Shown here: positions 45,945 through 55,484 of the stretch, piece after piece
Layout: every line of letters starts with the position of its first letter
Position numbering within the stretch: the first letter of the stretch is position 1
Assembly (NCBI GenBank): GCA_963798075.1
Contig: CAWCRU010000040.1
Coordinates: 1-64,000 of the forward strand
Length of the DNA: 64,000 bases
Direction of reading: 5' to 3'
Source of the DNA: DATAOG01 sp963798075
GTDB taxonomy: Bacteria; Pseudomonadota; Alphaproteobacteria; Geminicoccales; Geminicoccaceae
The notes under the pieces: generated by a model
What the model was told of the DNA's origin: nothing
Database searches by the model: none
Seen by the model: only the letters and a program-made list of their open reading frames with translations
Position numbers and translations under genes: made by a program

Positions 45945-47267
45945 CTAATCTCTGAGGGTGGTCATGACGTAGAGCATGGCCGCGACGTTGAACGCCATGA
46001 GCAGGGCCAATGGCGTTCGAATGTCGTGTAGGTGGCCGGCAGCGCCGAGCAGCAGGGCGACCCCGATGGCGAGCGTCCACGTCAGCGCGTTGCCGGTGGC
46101 GATCAGCACCGGCCGGTCCGCCGCCTGCGCGTGATCGATCATGTAGGTCGTCTGGCCTTGAATGCTGCCCTGTTCGCCGAGGGTCAGGAGCGTGAATACG
46201 AGCGCGTGAAAGTACGGGATCTGCCAGTCTTCGACGGCGTCGATGACGAAGGTCAGCGCGCCGGCGACGAGCGCGCACAGGGCGCCCCCGACCATGCGGG
46301 CTGAATTGGACATGCCGGCCCACAGGAAGCCGCTCAAGATCACGCCGATGCCGCTCGCCACCACGAACACCGTGAGATTCTGGACGGTCGGATCGTGCAG
46401 CGTGGCGGCGTGGATCGCATAGAACGGGATCGCGAGCTCGACGCTCAGGAGCAACGCCCGCCCGATCAGCAGACGGCGCAACCAGGGATTTTCGCCGATC
46501 AGGCGAAACCCCCGGCTCAGCTCGGCCAGGGTGATCGGCATCCTGACGGGATGGCTCGGCGGCTCGTCGAGGCCGGCATAGGCGAGCACGACGGCGAGCC
46601 AGCCGCCGACGGCCAGCCACATCAGCATCACCTCGTTGCTCTGGACCCGCGGCAGGAAGATCAGGACCGCGAGCGAGACCAGCAGCGTGAGAGCGCCGCC
46701 CAGGGCCGCGCGGTGCGCCACCAGCGGTCCGCGCGACGATTCGGCGATGGTCTTCGCCAGAAGATCATCGTAGCCGACGTTGAAGGCGCCATGGCTGATC
46801 GCGAAGCAGAGCACGCACCACAGCAGCGCCACGCCGGCGAGGACCGGAGGCAGGCTGACCGCGACGCCGATGATCGCCAGCAGGGCCACCATCAGGACCA
46901 GGCCGAGGCCGACCACCGGTCGCCGGCGCCGGGCCACCCGGGAGATCAGCGGCGCCACGCCGAGCTGGGCGACGATGAGCCCGAACTGGACCAACGGCAC
47001 GACGAGCGCGACCAGGATGTAGGGGACCCCCAGATGCCCGTCGATCCAGGGGACCACCAGCCGCATGCTGCCGAACTGCAAGGCGATGAACAAGGCGCCG
47101 CCGCCCAGCAGGTGGAGCGCATAGTTCCGGCGCTGCCCGGGTCCCTCGACCGCGCGCACCATCGCCTGAGCGCGCGATCTTGAGGCGCGGCCTCGCCTGC
47201 GATCGCCTGACGAAAGTGAAAAGACATCCATCGCGAGCGGCCACCGCTGCCACGAAGCTGATGCCAT
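45945..47267 (-). CDS. MFS transporter
   Basis: Up to 440 residues, about 12 membrane helices. Landmarks are MRLVVPWIDGHLGVPYILVAL, the loop RVARRRRPVVGLGLVLM, the central loop DEPPSHPVRMPITLAELSRGFRLIGENP and YMIDHAQAADRPVLIATGN. Starts at 47231 and 47162 are possible too, since family-like sequence begins only around residue 48 (NYALHLLGGGALF). No substrate clue; neighbours are unrelated. Confidence 0.75.
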   Translation of the reverse strand: MASASWQRWPLAMDVFSLSSGDRRRGRASRSRAQAMVRAVEGPGQRRNYALHLLGGGALFIALQFGSMRLVVPWIDGHLGVPYILVALVVPLVQFGLIVAQLGVAPLISRVARRRRPVVGLGLVLMVALLAIIGVAVSLPPVLAGVALLWCVLCFAISHGAFNVGYDDLLAKTIAESSRGPLVAHRAALGGALTLLVSLAVLIFLPRVQSNEVMLMWLAVGGWLAVVLAYAGLDEPPSHPVRMPITLAELSRGFRLIGENPWLRRLLIGRALLLSVELAIPFYAIHAATLHDPTVQNLTVFVVASGIGVILSGFLWAGMSNSARMVGGALCALVAGALTFVIDAVEDWQIPYFHALVFTLLTLGEQGSIQGQTTYMIDHAQAADRPVLIATGNALTWTLAIGVALLLGAAGHLHDIRTPLALLMAFNVAAMLYVMTTLRD

Positions 47268-47508
47268 GGTAAGTGCCAGTCACCAGGCCGCGCAGGCAAG
47301 CAGGAATTGTCCGCGTCGCGAGGGCGCTCCAACGGGAGGCGGTCGGCGGTTTTCCGGACGACGAGAGCGATCCTCCCCGGTGCCGGGGACCCTGGTCGGG
47401 GCGGCGGGATCGCTGCCGCCGGCGACCGAAGGTGGTGGTATCAAATCCGGCGTGCTAGGCAGGCAGACGGGCGGCGTTCTCGCCCTCAGTTCTCAAGCGC
47501 GAGCTGAC

Positions 47509-49212
47509 ATGGCCAGGCCCGAGAAGACCGGCCTCGCGAGGGGCCTTACCCACTACGGCGATCCCGACTTCGCGCTCTATCTGCGGCGCTCCTTCGCGCG
47601 CTCGATGGGCTACGGCGAGGCCATGCTGGCGCGGCCGGTGATCGGGATCGCGAACACCGCGAGCGGCTTCAACAACTGCCACCGGACCGTGCCCGAGCTG
47701 GTGGAGGCGACCAGGCGCGGCGTGCTCGCGGCCGGCGGCCTGCCGCTCGAGTTTCCGGTGATCTCGCTCGGCGAGCCGTTCCTGCATCCGACCAGCCTCA
47801 TGTTCAGAAACCTCATGAGCATGGACGCGGAGGAGATGATCCGGGCGCAGCCCATGGACGCGGTGGTCCTTGTCGGCGGCTGCGACAAGACCGTGCCGGC
47901 GCTCCTGATGGGAGCGCTTGCGGCCGATAAGCCCGCCGTGCTGGTGGTGACCGGGCCGATGATGACCAGCCGGCACGGCGATCAGCGGCTCGGCGCCTGC
48001 ACCGACTGCCGGCGCTTCTGGGCGCAGTATCGGGCGGGCACGATCGATGCCGACGAGATCGCCGCGGTCGAGACCCGGCTCGCGACCACGGCCGGCACCT
48101 GCATGGTGATGGGCACCGCCAGCACCATGGCGTGCATCGCCGAGGCGCTCGGCATGATGCTGCCGGGCACCGCCGCCATCCCGGCGGTCCACGCCGACCG
48201 CCTGCGCGCGGCCGAGGCGAGCGGCATGCGCGCCGTGGCGATGGTCGAAGATGGCCCGCGGCCGTCGCAGATCGTGACGGCCGCCGCCGTCGACAACGCG
48301 CTTTGCGTGCTGCTCGCGATCGGCGGCTCCACCAACGGCATCCTGCATCTGGCGGCGATCGCCGGCCGCGCCGGCATCGGGGTCGACCTCGAACGCCTGA
48401 ACGCACTTTCCGAGCGGACCCCGGTCCTGGTCGACCTCAAGCCCACCGGCCCGCACTACATGGAGGACTTCTTCAACGCCGGCGGGCTCGGGGCGGTGCT
48501 GCGCGAGCTGCGGCCGCTCCTGCATCTCGAGGCGCGCAACGTCGCCGGCCAGAGCCTGGCCGAGCGCCTGGCAGGCGAGCCCGGCTACGTCGACCGGAGC
48601 GTGGTGCGGCCGCTGGCGGAGCCGATCTCGAAGGCGGGCGGCCTGGTCGCGCTGTTCGGCTCGCTGGCCCCCGAGGGCGCGATCTTGAAACGCTCGGCGG
48701 CCGATCCGCGCCTGTTCGAGCACGAGGGCCGCGCGGTCGTGTTCCAAAGCCTCGAGGACCTCTCGGCCCGGATCGACGACCCCGCCCTCGAGGTCGCGCC
48801 GGACGATGTCCTGATCCTCAGGAACGCGGGCCCGCGGAGCGGCACCGGCATGCCGGAGGCGGGCTATCTGCCGATCCCTTCCAAGCTCGCGCGCGCGGGC
48901 GTCAAGGACATGATCCGGATCTCGGACGCGCGCATGAGCGGCACGGCGTTCGGCACCATCGTCCTGCACGTGACGCCGGAGGCGGCGGTCGGCGGCCCGC
49001 TCGGCCTCGTTCGCGACGGCGACCGGATCCGGCTGAGCGTCGCCGGCCGGCGCCTGGACCTGCTGGTCGATGCCGCCGAGCTCGCGCGGCGCCGGGCAGC
49101 CCTGCCCGCGCCCGCGGCGCCGCCGGCGCGCGGCTACGCCAGGCTCTATCACGACCACGTGCTGGCCGCCGATCAGGGCTGCGATTTCGATTTCCTGAAG
49201 GCCAGCCCCTGA
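47509..49212 (+). CDS. IlvD/Edd-family sugar-acid dehydratase (L-arabonate dehydratase-like)
   Basis: 567 residues. Fe-S cluster cysteines are in NTASGFNNCHRTV, GGCDKTVPALLMG and TAGTCMVMGTASTMAC. Other blocks are SLGEPFLHPTSLMFRNLMSMD, GACTDCRRFW and RISDARMSGTAFGTIVLHV. The extra GACTDCRRFW element and length fit sugar-acid dehydratases rather than dihydroxy-acid dehydratase, giving a 2-keto-3-deoxy sugar acid. Its stop overlaps the start of the GH15 gene (ATGA at 49210-49214), so the two are coupled. Confidence 0.85.
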   Translation: MARPEKTGLARGLTHYGDPDFALYLRRSFARSMGYGEAMLARPVIGIANTASGFNNCHRTVPELVEATRRGVLAAGGLPLEFPVISLGEPFLHPTSLMFRNLMSMDAEEMIRAQPMDAVVLVGGCDKTVPALLMGALAADKPAVLVVTGPMMTSRHGDQRLGACTDCRRFWAQYRAGTIDADEIAAVETRLATTAGTCMVMGTASTMACIAEALGMMLPGTAAIPAVHADRLRAAEASGMRAVAMVEDGPRPSQIVTAAAVDNALCVLLAIGGSTNGILHLAAIAGRAGIGVDLERLNALSERTPVLVDLKPTGPHYMEDFFNAGGLGAVLRELRPLLHLEARNVAGQSLAERLAGEPGYVDRSVVRPLAEPISKAGGLVALFGSLAPEGAILKRSAADPRLFEHEGRAVVFQSLEDLSARIDDPALEVAPDDVLILRNAGPRSGTGMPEAGYLPIPSKLARAGVKDMIRISDARMSGTAFGTIVLHVTPEAAVGGPLGLVRDGDRIRLSVAGRRLDLLVDAAELARRRAALPAPAAPPARGYARLYHDHVLAADQGCDFDFLKASP

Positions 49213-51016
49213 TGGCGCTGCGGATCGAGGACTACGCGCTGATCGGCGACACCTATACGGTGGCGCTGGTCGGCCGCGACGGCTCGATCGACTGGCTGTG
49301 CGTGCCGCGGATCGATTCCGGCGCCTGCTTTGCCGCCCTGCTCGGCACCCCCGACAACGGCCGCTGGCTGCTGGCGCCCGAGGGCGAGGTCCACGCCACC
49401 CGGCGCCGCTACCTTGGCGACACGCTGATCCTCGAGACCGAGTTCGAGACCGCGACCGGCCGGGTCGCGGTGCAGGACTTCATGCCGCTCGGCGGCGAGC
49501 GCGATGTGGTCGACCTCGTACGCCTGGTCGAGGGCCGGGCGGGCGAAGTGGTCATGGCGACCGAGCTGGTGCTGCGCTTCGACTACGGCACGACGGTGCC
49601 CTGGGTGCAAAAGGCGGACGACGGGCTGACCGCGATCGCCGGCCCCGATGCGCTGCGCCTGCGCACCCCGGTCGAGCTCGAAGGCAAGGACTTCCGCACG
49701 GTCGGCCGCTTCACCGTGCGGGCGGGCGAGACGGTCCCCTTCCGGCTCTGCTTCTTCCAGTCCTGCGGCCCCGAGCCCGAGGCCCGCGATCCCGCGCGTC
49801 TGTTGCAGGAGACCCGGGCCTTCTGGCAAAACTGGACCGGCCAGTGCCAGGTCGCGGGACAATGGCGCGACGCGGTGCTGCGCTCGCTGATCACGCTCAA
49901 GGGCCTGACCTACGCCCCGGCCGGCGGCATCGCGGCCGCGGCCACGACCTCGCTGCCGGAGCAGCTCGGCGGCAGCCGCAACTGGGACTACCGCTACTGC
50001 TGGGTCCGCGATGCGACCTTCACGCTTTATGCCTTCCTGCTCTCGGGGCTCAAGGACGAGGCGCGCGCCTGGCGCGAGTGGCTGCTGCGGGCGGCCGCCG
50101 GCAAGCCCTCGCAGCTGCAGATCCTCTATGGGGTCGGCGGCGAGCGGCGGGTCTCACGAGCTCGAGCTGCCATGGCTGCGCGGGCTACGAGAACAGCCGG
50201 CCGGTGCGGATCGGCAACGCCGCCCACGAGCAGCTGCAGCTCGACGTCTACGGCGAGCTGTTCGACGCCTTCCACGCCGCGCGCAAGTTCGGCATCCCGG
50301 CCGAGGAGCACAGCTGGGACGTCGAGAAGGCGCTGCTCGACTATCTCGAGGGGGCCTGGGAGCTGCCCGATCAGGGCATCTGGGAGGTGCGCGGCCCGGC
50401 GCGCCACTTCACCCACTCCAAGGTCATGGCTTGGGTCGCGGCCGACCGCGCGGTCAAGGCGGTCGAGCGCTTCGGGCTGGCAGGTCCCGCCGAGCGCTGG
50501 CGCGAGCTGCGGGCGAAGGTCCATGCCGACGTCTGCGCCAAGGGCTTTGACCCCGAGCGCAACAGCTTCGTTCAGTCCTACGGCAGCAAAGCCCTCGACG
50601 CGGCGCTTTTGATGATCCCCTTGGTGGGCTTTCTGCCGCCCGGCGATGCGCGCATGGTCGGCACGGTCGAGGCGATCCTGCGCGAGCTGACCCATGACGG
50701 CCTGGTCCGGCGCTACGCCACCGAGGAAGCCGTCGACGGCCTGCCGGCTGGCGAGGGCACCTTCATCACCTGCTCGTTCTGGCTGGTCGACAACCTTGCG
50801 ATGCTGGGGCGCTGGGACGAGGCCCGCGAGCGTTTCGAGACGCTGCTCGCGCTGCGCAACGACGTGGGCCTGCTGGCCGAGGAGTACGACCCCGCCCTGC
50901 GCCGCCAGCTCGGTAACTTCCCGCAGGCGTTCTCGCACGTCGGCCTGATCAACAGCGCCCATAACCTCACCATCGCGGCCGGCCCGGCCAAGGAGCGCGC
51001 CGACGCGGCCGCCTGA
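49212..51016 (+). CDS. Glycoside hydrolase family 15 protein (glucoamylase/trehalase-like), frameshifted
   Basis: About 600 residues with two single-base shifts near 50140-50190 (1805 nt, two extra). The N-terminal beta-domain opens MALRIEDYALIGDTYTVAL, GRDGSIDWLCVPRIDSGACF. The (alpha/alpha)6 catalytic domain has GGSRNWDYRYCWVRDATFTLYAF (general acid region) and ends with EEYDPALRRQLGNFPQAFSH, whose Glu is the likely base. GH15 proteins of this bacterial type hydrolyse trehalose or alpha-glucans in the cytoplasm; there is no signal peptide. Confidence 0.85.
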
Positions 51017-51150
51017 GCCCAAAGCGCCGCCGGGCGCAGGCGCCGATCGATGGCTTTACGTGAGGATCGAAATCGATCATGGGGTTGTCATCCCGATCGG
51101 CAAGATGACATCGTCAAGATCGGGGGCCCCTCAGTCGAGGCAAGGGTACG

Positions 51151-53505
51151 ATGACCGCACAGCCCGACTCTTCCACCGAGACGCTCGCGGCGTCGGCCGC
51201 CGGCGCGGCCGTGGCGTCGGTCGCCGAGACGGCGGCCGGTCCCCGGGCACGCGCCCCCCGTGCCAAGGACCCGAAAGACGGATCGGGGGCCGACGACGGC
51301 GGCGGCCCGTCACGATCGATCGATTCCGGCCATGGCTTGGCGGCCGTCCTGCCCGACTGGGTGGCGCCGCCCACCGACCTGCGCGCTCCGGGGCTCTATC
51401 TGAACCGCGAGCTGACCTGGCTCGCCTTCAATCGGCGGGTCCTGCACGAGGCGCGCGACCCCCGCAATCCGCTGCTCGAGCGGGTCAAGTTCCTGGCGAT
51501 CGTGAACTCGAACCTCGACGAGTTTTTCATGAAGCGGATCGGCGGCCTCAAGCAGCAGGTCGGCGCCGGGCTGCACAATCTGACCGTCGACGGCCGCACG
51601 CCGGAGCAGCAGATCGACGAATGCGTCGCGGTCATCAAGGAGCTGATGCCCGAGCTGCGCGACAGCTTTGCCGAGCTGCGCGAGCGTCTGCGCGAGCAGG
51701 ACATCGTGCTCGCGCAGTGGTCGGAGCTGTCGGACGACCAGCGCGCGACGGCGCAGGCCTACTACCTCGACAACATCTTCCCGCTGGTGACGCCGCTCGC
51801 GATGGACCCGGCGCATCCCTTCCCGTTCATCTCCAACCTGTCGCTCAACCTGCTGGTCACGCTCCACTACGAGGACGAGCAGCAGCCGGCCTTCGCGCGG
51901 GTCAAGGTGCCGCTCGGCAAGGGCGTGCCGCGCTATCTGCGGGTCGGTCCGGGCGCCACCTTCGTGCGTCTGGAGGAGGTCATGGCGCACAGCCTCGATC
52001 GCCTGTTCCCGGGCATGGCGGTCGATGCGTGCGAGTTCTTCCGCGTGACCCGCAACGCCAACACCGAGCGCGAGGAGGAGGACGCGGACGACCTCGTGTC
52101 GCTGATCGAGGCGGAGCTTCGCGACCGCAAGTTCGCGCCGATCGTCCGGCTCGAGGTCGGCCTCGGCATCGACCCCGTGCATCGCGGCATGCTGGCGGTC
52201 GAGCTCGGCCTGAACGAGGAGCGGGACGTGTTCGAGACCAGCGCGCCGCTCGGCCTTCGCGACCTGTTCGAGATCGCAGCCCTCGAGCTGCCGGCGCTGC
52301 ACGACCCGGTCCATCACCCGGTCACCAACGCCAAGCTCGAGGATCAGGAGCGCAACATCTTCCACATCATCCGCGACATCGGCCCGATCCTGCTCCAGCA
52401 CCCCTACGAATCCTTCGGCACCTCGGTCGAGCGCTTCGTCGCCGAGGCGAGCCGCGATCCCAAGGTGCTGGCGATCAAGATGACGCTGTATCGGACCTCG
52501 TCGGGCACGCGGATCATCGACGATCTGGTCGAGGCGGCGCGCAACGGCAAGCAGGTGGCCGTGGTGGTCGAGATCAAGGCGCGCTTCGACGAGGAGGCCA
52601 ACATTCAGTGGGCCTCGCGCCTGGAGGAGGTCGGCATCCACGTCATGTACGGCGTCGTCGGCCTCAAGACCCACTCCAAGGTCGTGCTCGTGGTGCGGCG
52701 CGACTACACCGGCATCCGGCGCTACGCCCATATCGGCACCGGCAACTATCACGCCGGGACGGCGCGGATCTATTCCGACCTCGGCCTCTTGACTTGCGAC
52801 GACGCGATCGGCCGCGATTTGACCGAGCTGTTCAACTACCTGACCACCGGCTACAAGCCGTCGCGCAAGTACCAGAAGCTGCTGGTCGCCCCCAAAGGTC
52901 TGAAGCAGGCGCTGCTCGCCAAGATCGAGCGCGAGATCCGCCGCCATTCGGCCGAAGCGCCGGGCCTGATCCGCTTCAAGATGAACGGCCTCGAGGACGT
53001 CGACATCGTCCAGGCGCTCTATCGCGCCTCGCAGGCCGGCGTCCGGGTCGAGCTTATCGTGCGTGACACCTGCCGGCTGCGGCCCGGCGTGCCCGGCCTG
53101 TCCGAGAACGTAACCGTGGTCAGCGTCGTCGGCCGCTTCCTCGAGCACACCCGGATCTTTTATTTCCGCAACGGCGGTGACGAGGAGTTCTTCATCGGCT
53201 CGGCTGACCTCATGACCCGCAACCTCGAGAGCCGGGTCGAGGTCGTGACCCCGGTCGAGGACCCGGGGTCGCGCGACGAGCTGCGGGAGATCCTGGACGC
53301 CCAGCTGAACGACCGGCGCAACGCCTGGGACATGCAGCCGGACGGCAGCTACGTCCAGCGCCAGCCGGGCAACGACGCCGAGGGCGGCTCGCAGCAGGCG
53401 CTGATCGCCGCGGCCGAGCGCCGCTCCCACGACGCCAACCGCCTGCGCAAGCGCCGGCCGCAGTCGATCGCGCGCCGCTCCTTCACCGATCGCGCTCTGA
53501 TCTGA
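51151..53505 (+). CDS. ppk1: Polyphosphate kinase 1
   Basis: 784 residues. An Ala-rich extension of about 75 residues precedes the family start LYLNRELTWLAFNRRVLHEA. Conserved blocks are VNSNLDEFFMKRIGGLKQQ, HPYESFGTSVERFV, IKMTLYRTSSGT, the phospho-His site in VVGLKTHSKVVLVVRR, HIGTGNYHAGTARIY and EFFIGSADLMTRNLESR. It makes long-chain polyphosphate from ATP reversibly at the membrane. Stands alone; no ppx is next to it. Confidence 0.95.
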   Translation: MTAQPDSSTETLAASAAGAAVASVAETAAGPRARAPRAKDPKDGSGADDGGGPSRSIDSGHGLAAVLPDWVAPPTDLRAPGLYLNRELTWLAFNRRVLHEARDPRNPLLERVKFLAIVNSNLDEFFMKRIGGLKQQVGAGLHNLTVDGRTPEQQIDECVAVIKELMPELRDSFAELRERLREQDIVLAQWSELSDDQRATAQAYYLDNIFPLVTPLAMDPAHPFPFISNLSLNLLVTLHYEDEQQPAFARVKVPLGKGVPRYLRVGPGATFVRLEEVMAHSLDRLFPGMAVDACEFFRVTRNANTEREEEDADDLVSLIEAELRDRKFAPIVRLEVGLGIDPVHRGMLAVELGLNEERDVFETSAPLGLRDLFEIAALELPALHDPVHHPVTNAKLEDQERNIFHIIRDIGPILLQHPYESFGTSVERFVAEASRDPKVLAIKMTLYRTSSGTRIIDDLVEAARNGKQVAVVVEIKARFDEEANIQWASRLEEVGIHVMYGVVGLKTHSKVVLVVRRDYTGIRRYAHIGTGNYHAGTARIYSDLGLLTCDDAIGRDLTELFNYLTTGYKPSRKYQKLLVAPKGLKQALLAKIEREIRRHSAEAPGLIRFKMNGLEDVDIVQALYRASQAGVRVELIVRDTCRLRPGVPGLSENVTVVSVVGRFLEHTRIFYFRNGGDEEFFIGSADLMTRNLESRVEVVTPVEDPGSRDELREILDAQLNDRRNAWDMQPDGSYVQRQPGNDAEGGSQQALIAAAERRSHDANRLRKRRPQSIARRSFTDRALI

Positions 53506-53513
53506 GGCAGGGC

Positions 53514-54548
53514 TCAGGCGGCCTGCTCGAAGCCGGTCAGCACATTGACGGCGTTGAGCCCGATCTCGGCGATCGCATAGCCGCCTTCCATGACGAAGAG
53601 CGTCGGCAGCGCGAGCGCGGCGATCCTGGCGCCGATGATCGGGAAATCGTCGCGAAGGAGCGCAAAGCGGGAGATCGGATCGCCCTTGAAGGTATCGACC
53701 CCGAGCGAGACGACCACAGCGTCCGGCCGGTATGTTCCGAGGTGTCCGCAGGCATCCTCGAGAGCCTCCGACCAGCGTGCAAAGCCCGTGCCCCAGGGCA
53801 GCGGGTAGTTGCGGTTGCAGTCCGCGCCGGCGCCCAGCCCGGTCTCGTCGGCATGCCCGAGGAAGAACGGAAACTCCTGCCGGGGATCGGCGTGCAGCGA
53901 GAGGAACAGCACATCGGCGCGCTCGTAGAAGATCGCCTGGGTGCCGTTGCCGTGGTGGTAGTCGATATCGAGGATCGCGACCCTGGCGGCGCCCCGGTCG
54001 AGCAGCGCCTGGGCCGCGATGGCGGCATTGTTGAGAAAGCAGTAGCCGCCGTAGCAGTCGCGGGCCGCATGGTGGCCGGGCGGCCGGCAGAGCGCGAAGA
54101 CCGCGCGCTCCCTGCCCGCTGCGATCAGCTCGGCAGCGGTCAGCGCGACATCGGCGGCGCTCCTTGCCGCCTGCCAGGTGCCGGCCGTGATCGGCGTGCC
54201 GGCATCGAACGAGAAATAGGAGAGCTTGCCGTCGATCGTGTCCGGCTCGATCTGGCGCAGCTGCCGGGTCGGCCAGCAGAGCGGCAGGGCATCGCAGGCG
54301 CCGTGCTCGGCCACCCAGCCGTCCCACGCGGTCTCGAGAAAGCGCAGAAAGTTGCCGGCGTGCACGCGCGCCAGGGGCTCGAGGCCGAACGCATCCGGCG
54401 CCAGCACGAGGCCCAGGCCCACCTCGCGGACGCGCGCGAGGATCAGCTCCGCCCGCTGCGGCCGCTCGAAGCATGGCAGGAGCTTGCCCCCGATCAGCTC
54501 GGCCTTGCCGTCCTGCAGCCGATGCCGCTCGCTGTAGACAGTCTTCAT
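53514..54548 (-). CDS. aphA: Acetylpolyamine amidohydrolase (class II histone deacetylase family)
   Basis: 344 residues. Zinc site and charge-relay motifs are CRPPGHHAARDCYGGYCFLNN, ILDIDYHHGNGTQAIF (Asp and His zinc ligands) and SLGVDTFKGDP. The opening MKTVYSERHRLQDGKAELIGG with a loop reaching PCFERPQRA is typical of acetylpolyamine amidohydrolases, which remove acetyl groups from N-acetylputrescine and relatives. It is the last gene of the polyamine operon 59347 to 53514. Confidence 0.88.
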   Translation of the reverse strand: MKTVYSERHRLQDGKAELIGGKLLPCFERPQRAELILARVREVGLGLVLAPDAFGLEPLARVHAGNFLRFLETAWDGWVAEHGACDALPLCWPTRQLRQIEPDTIDGKLSYFSFDAGTPITAGTWQAARSAADVALTAAELIAAGRERAVFALCRPPGHHAARDCYGGYCFLNNAAIAAQALLDRGAARVAILDIDYHHGNGTQAIFYERADVLFLSLHADPRQEFPFFLGHADETGLGAGADCNRNYPLPWGTGFARWSEALEDACGHLGTYRPDAVVVSLGVDTFKGDPISRFALLRDDFPIIGARIAALALPTLFVMEGGYAIAEIGLNAVNVLTGFEQAA

Positions 54549-54559
54549 GCGGCGCCCTT

Positions 54560-55471
54560 TCAGACCTCCTCGATCGCGAGCCCTCGGGCCGACCAGGCAC
54601 CGGGCCAAGCCTCGGCGCCGGCCGCCCGCAGCGCCCGGATGCGTCCCACTGGCAGGTCGCGGGCGATCAGCAATGGCCCCGGACCGCGAGCCATGCCGGC
54701 GGGCGGGATCTCGGCCGCAACGCCGATCGAGCCGAGCTCTGTCTCGCATGGCAGATAGGCCGCCGCGCCGCCGACGTTCGGGCGCGCGTTGGGATGGCCG
54801 GCGCTGCCGATGCAGCCGACCGCGCAGACCACGCACATCAGCTCGACCGCGCGCGCCCGGGCGCAGGCGAAGACCCGCTGGCAGCCGGACAATTGCTCGG
54901 TCATCGAGGGCACCAGCAGGAGATCGAGCGCCTCGCCCGCGAGCCTTGCCGCCAGCGCCGGCAGCTCGACGTCGAGGCAGACCGCGACCCCGATCCGGAG
55001 GCCCTGCCAGGTCACGATCCGGAAGACCTCGCCGGGCTCGAGCAGGTAGCCCTCGGGATTGCGTTCCAGCGGCAGCAGGCAGAGCTTGTCCTGGATCAGG
55101 GTCCGGCCGTCCGGCAGGAAGAGGTGCGCCCGGTTGCGATGCGCCGGCCGGCCAGGCGCGGCGGCGCGGACCCGGACCGGCATCGCGCCCGCGAGCAGGG
55201 CCATGCCATGGCGCCCGGGCAGCTCGGCCAGCCGCGGCAGCACCAGGGCCGCCCGCTCCGCCAGCCAGTCGAGCTCGGCCGGCCGGGCGAGCGGCCGCTG
55301 CGCGAACCAGAGACAGGGCTCGAGGACATATTCCGGCAGCGCCAGGAGATCTGCCCCCTGCTCCGCCGCCTCGGCCATCCTACCTTCGACCAGCCGGACG
55401 AAATCGTCGAGGCTCGCGAGCGGATGGCCGACGTTCAAGGCCCAGAGGGCGACCGTCAGGGTCCCGGACAT
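54560..55471 (-). CDS. Carbon-nitrogen hydrolase (nitrilase superfamily)
   Basis: 303 residues. The Glu-Lys-Cys triad is readable: Glu in LLALPEYVLEPC, Lys in IQDKLCLLPLERN and Cys in IGVAVCLDVELPAL. Located between the polyamine binding protein and the acetylpolyamine amidohydrolase, so an amide from polyamine breakdown (for example an N-carbamoyl or gamma-glutamyl polyamine) is a reasonable guess but not shown by the sequence. Confidence 0.85.
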   Translation of the reverse strand: MSGTLTVALWALNVGHPLASLDDFVRLVEGRMAEAAEQGADLLALPEYVLEPCLWFAQRPLARPAELDWLAERAALVLPRLAELPGRHGMALLAGAMPVRVRAAAPGRPAHRNRAHLFLPDGRTLIQDKLCLLPLERNPEGYLLEPGEVFRIVTWQGLRIGVAVCLDVELPALAARLAGEALDLLLVPSMTEQLSGCQRVFACARARAVELMCVVCAVGCIGSAGHPNARPNVGGAAAYLPCETELGSIGVAAEIPPAGMARGPGPLLIARDLPVGRIRALRAAGAEAWPGAWSARGLAIEEV

Positions 55472-55484
55472 GCCGTTCGCGCGG

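Noticed and set aside
51310..54600. Very long open frame of 1096 codons on the minus strand
   Set aside because: It runs antisense through polyphosphate kinase and through another frame of the deacetylase gene; composition is Arg/Asp/Leu-rich shadow sequence typical of GC-rich DNA.
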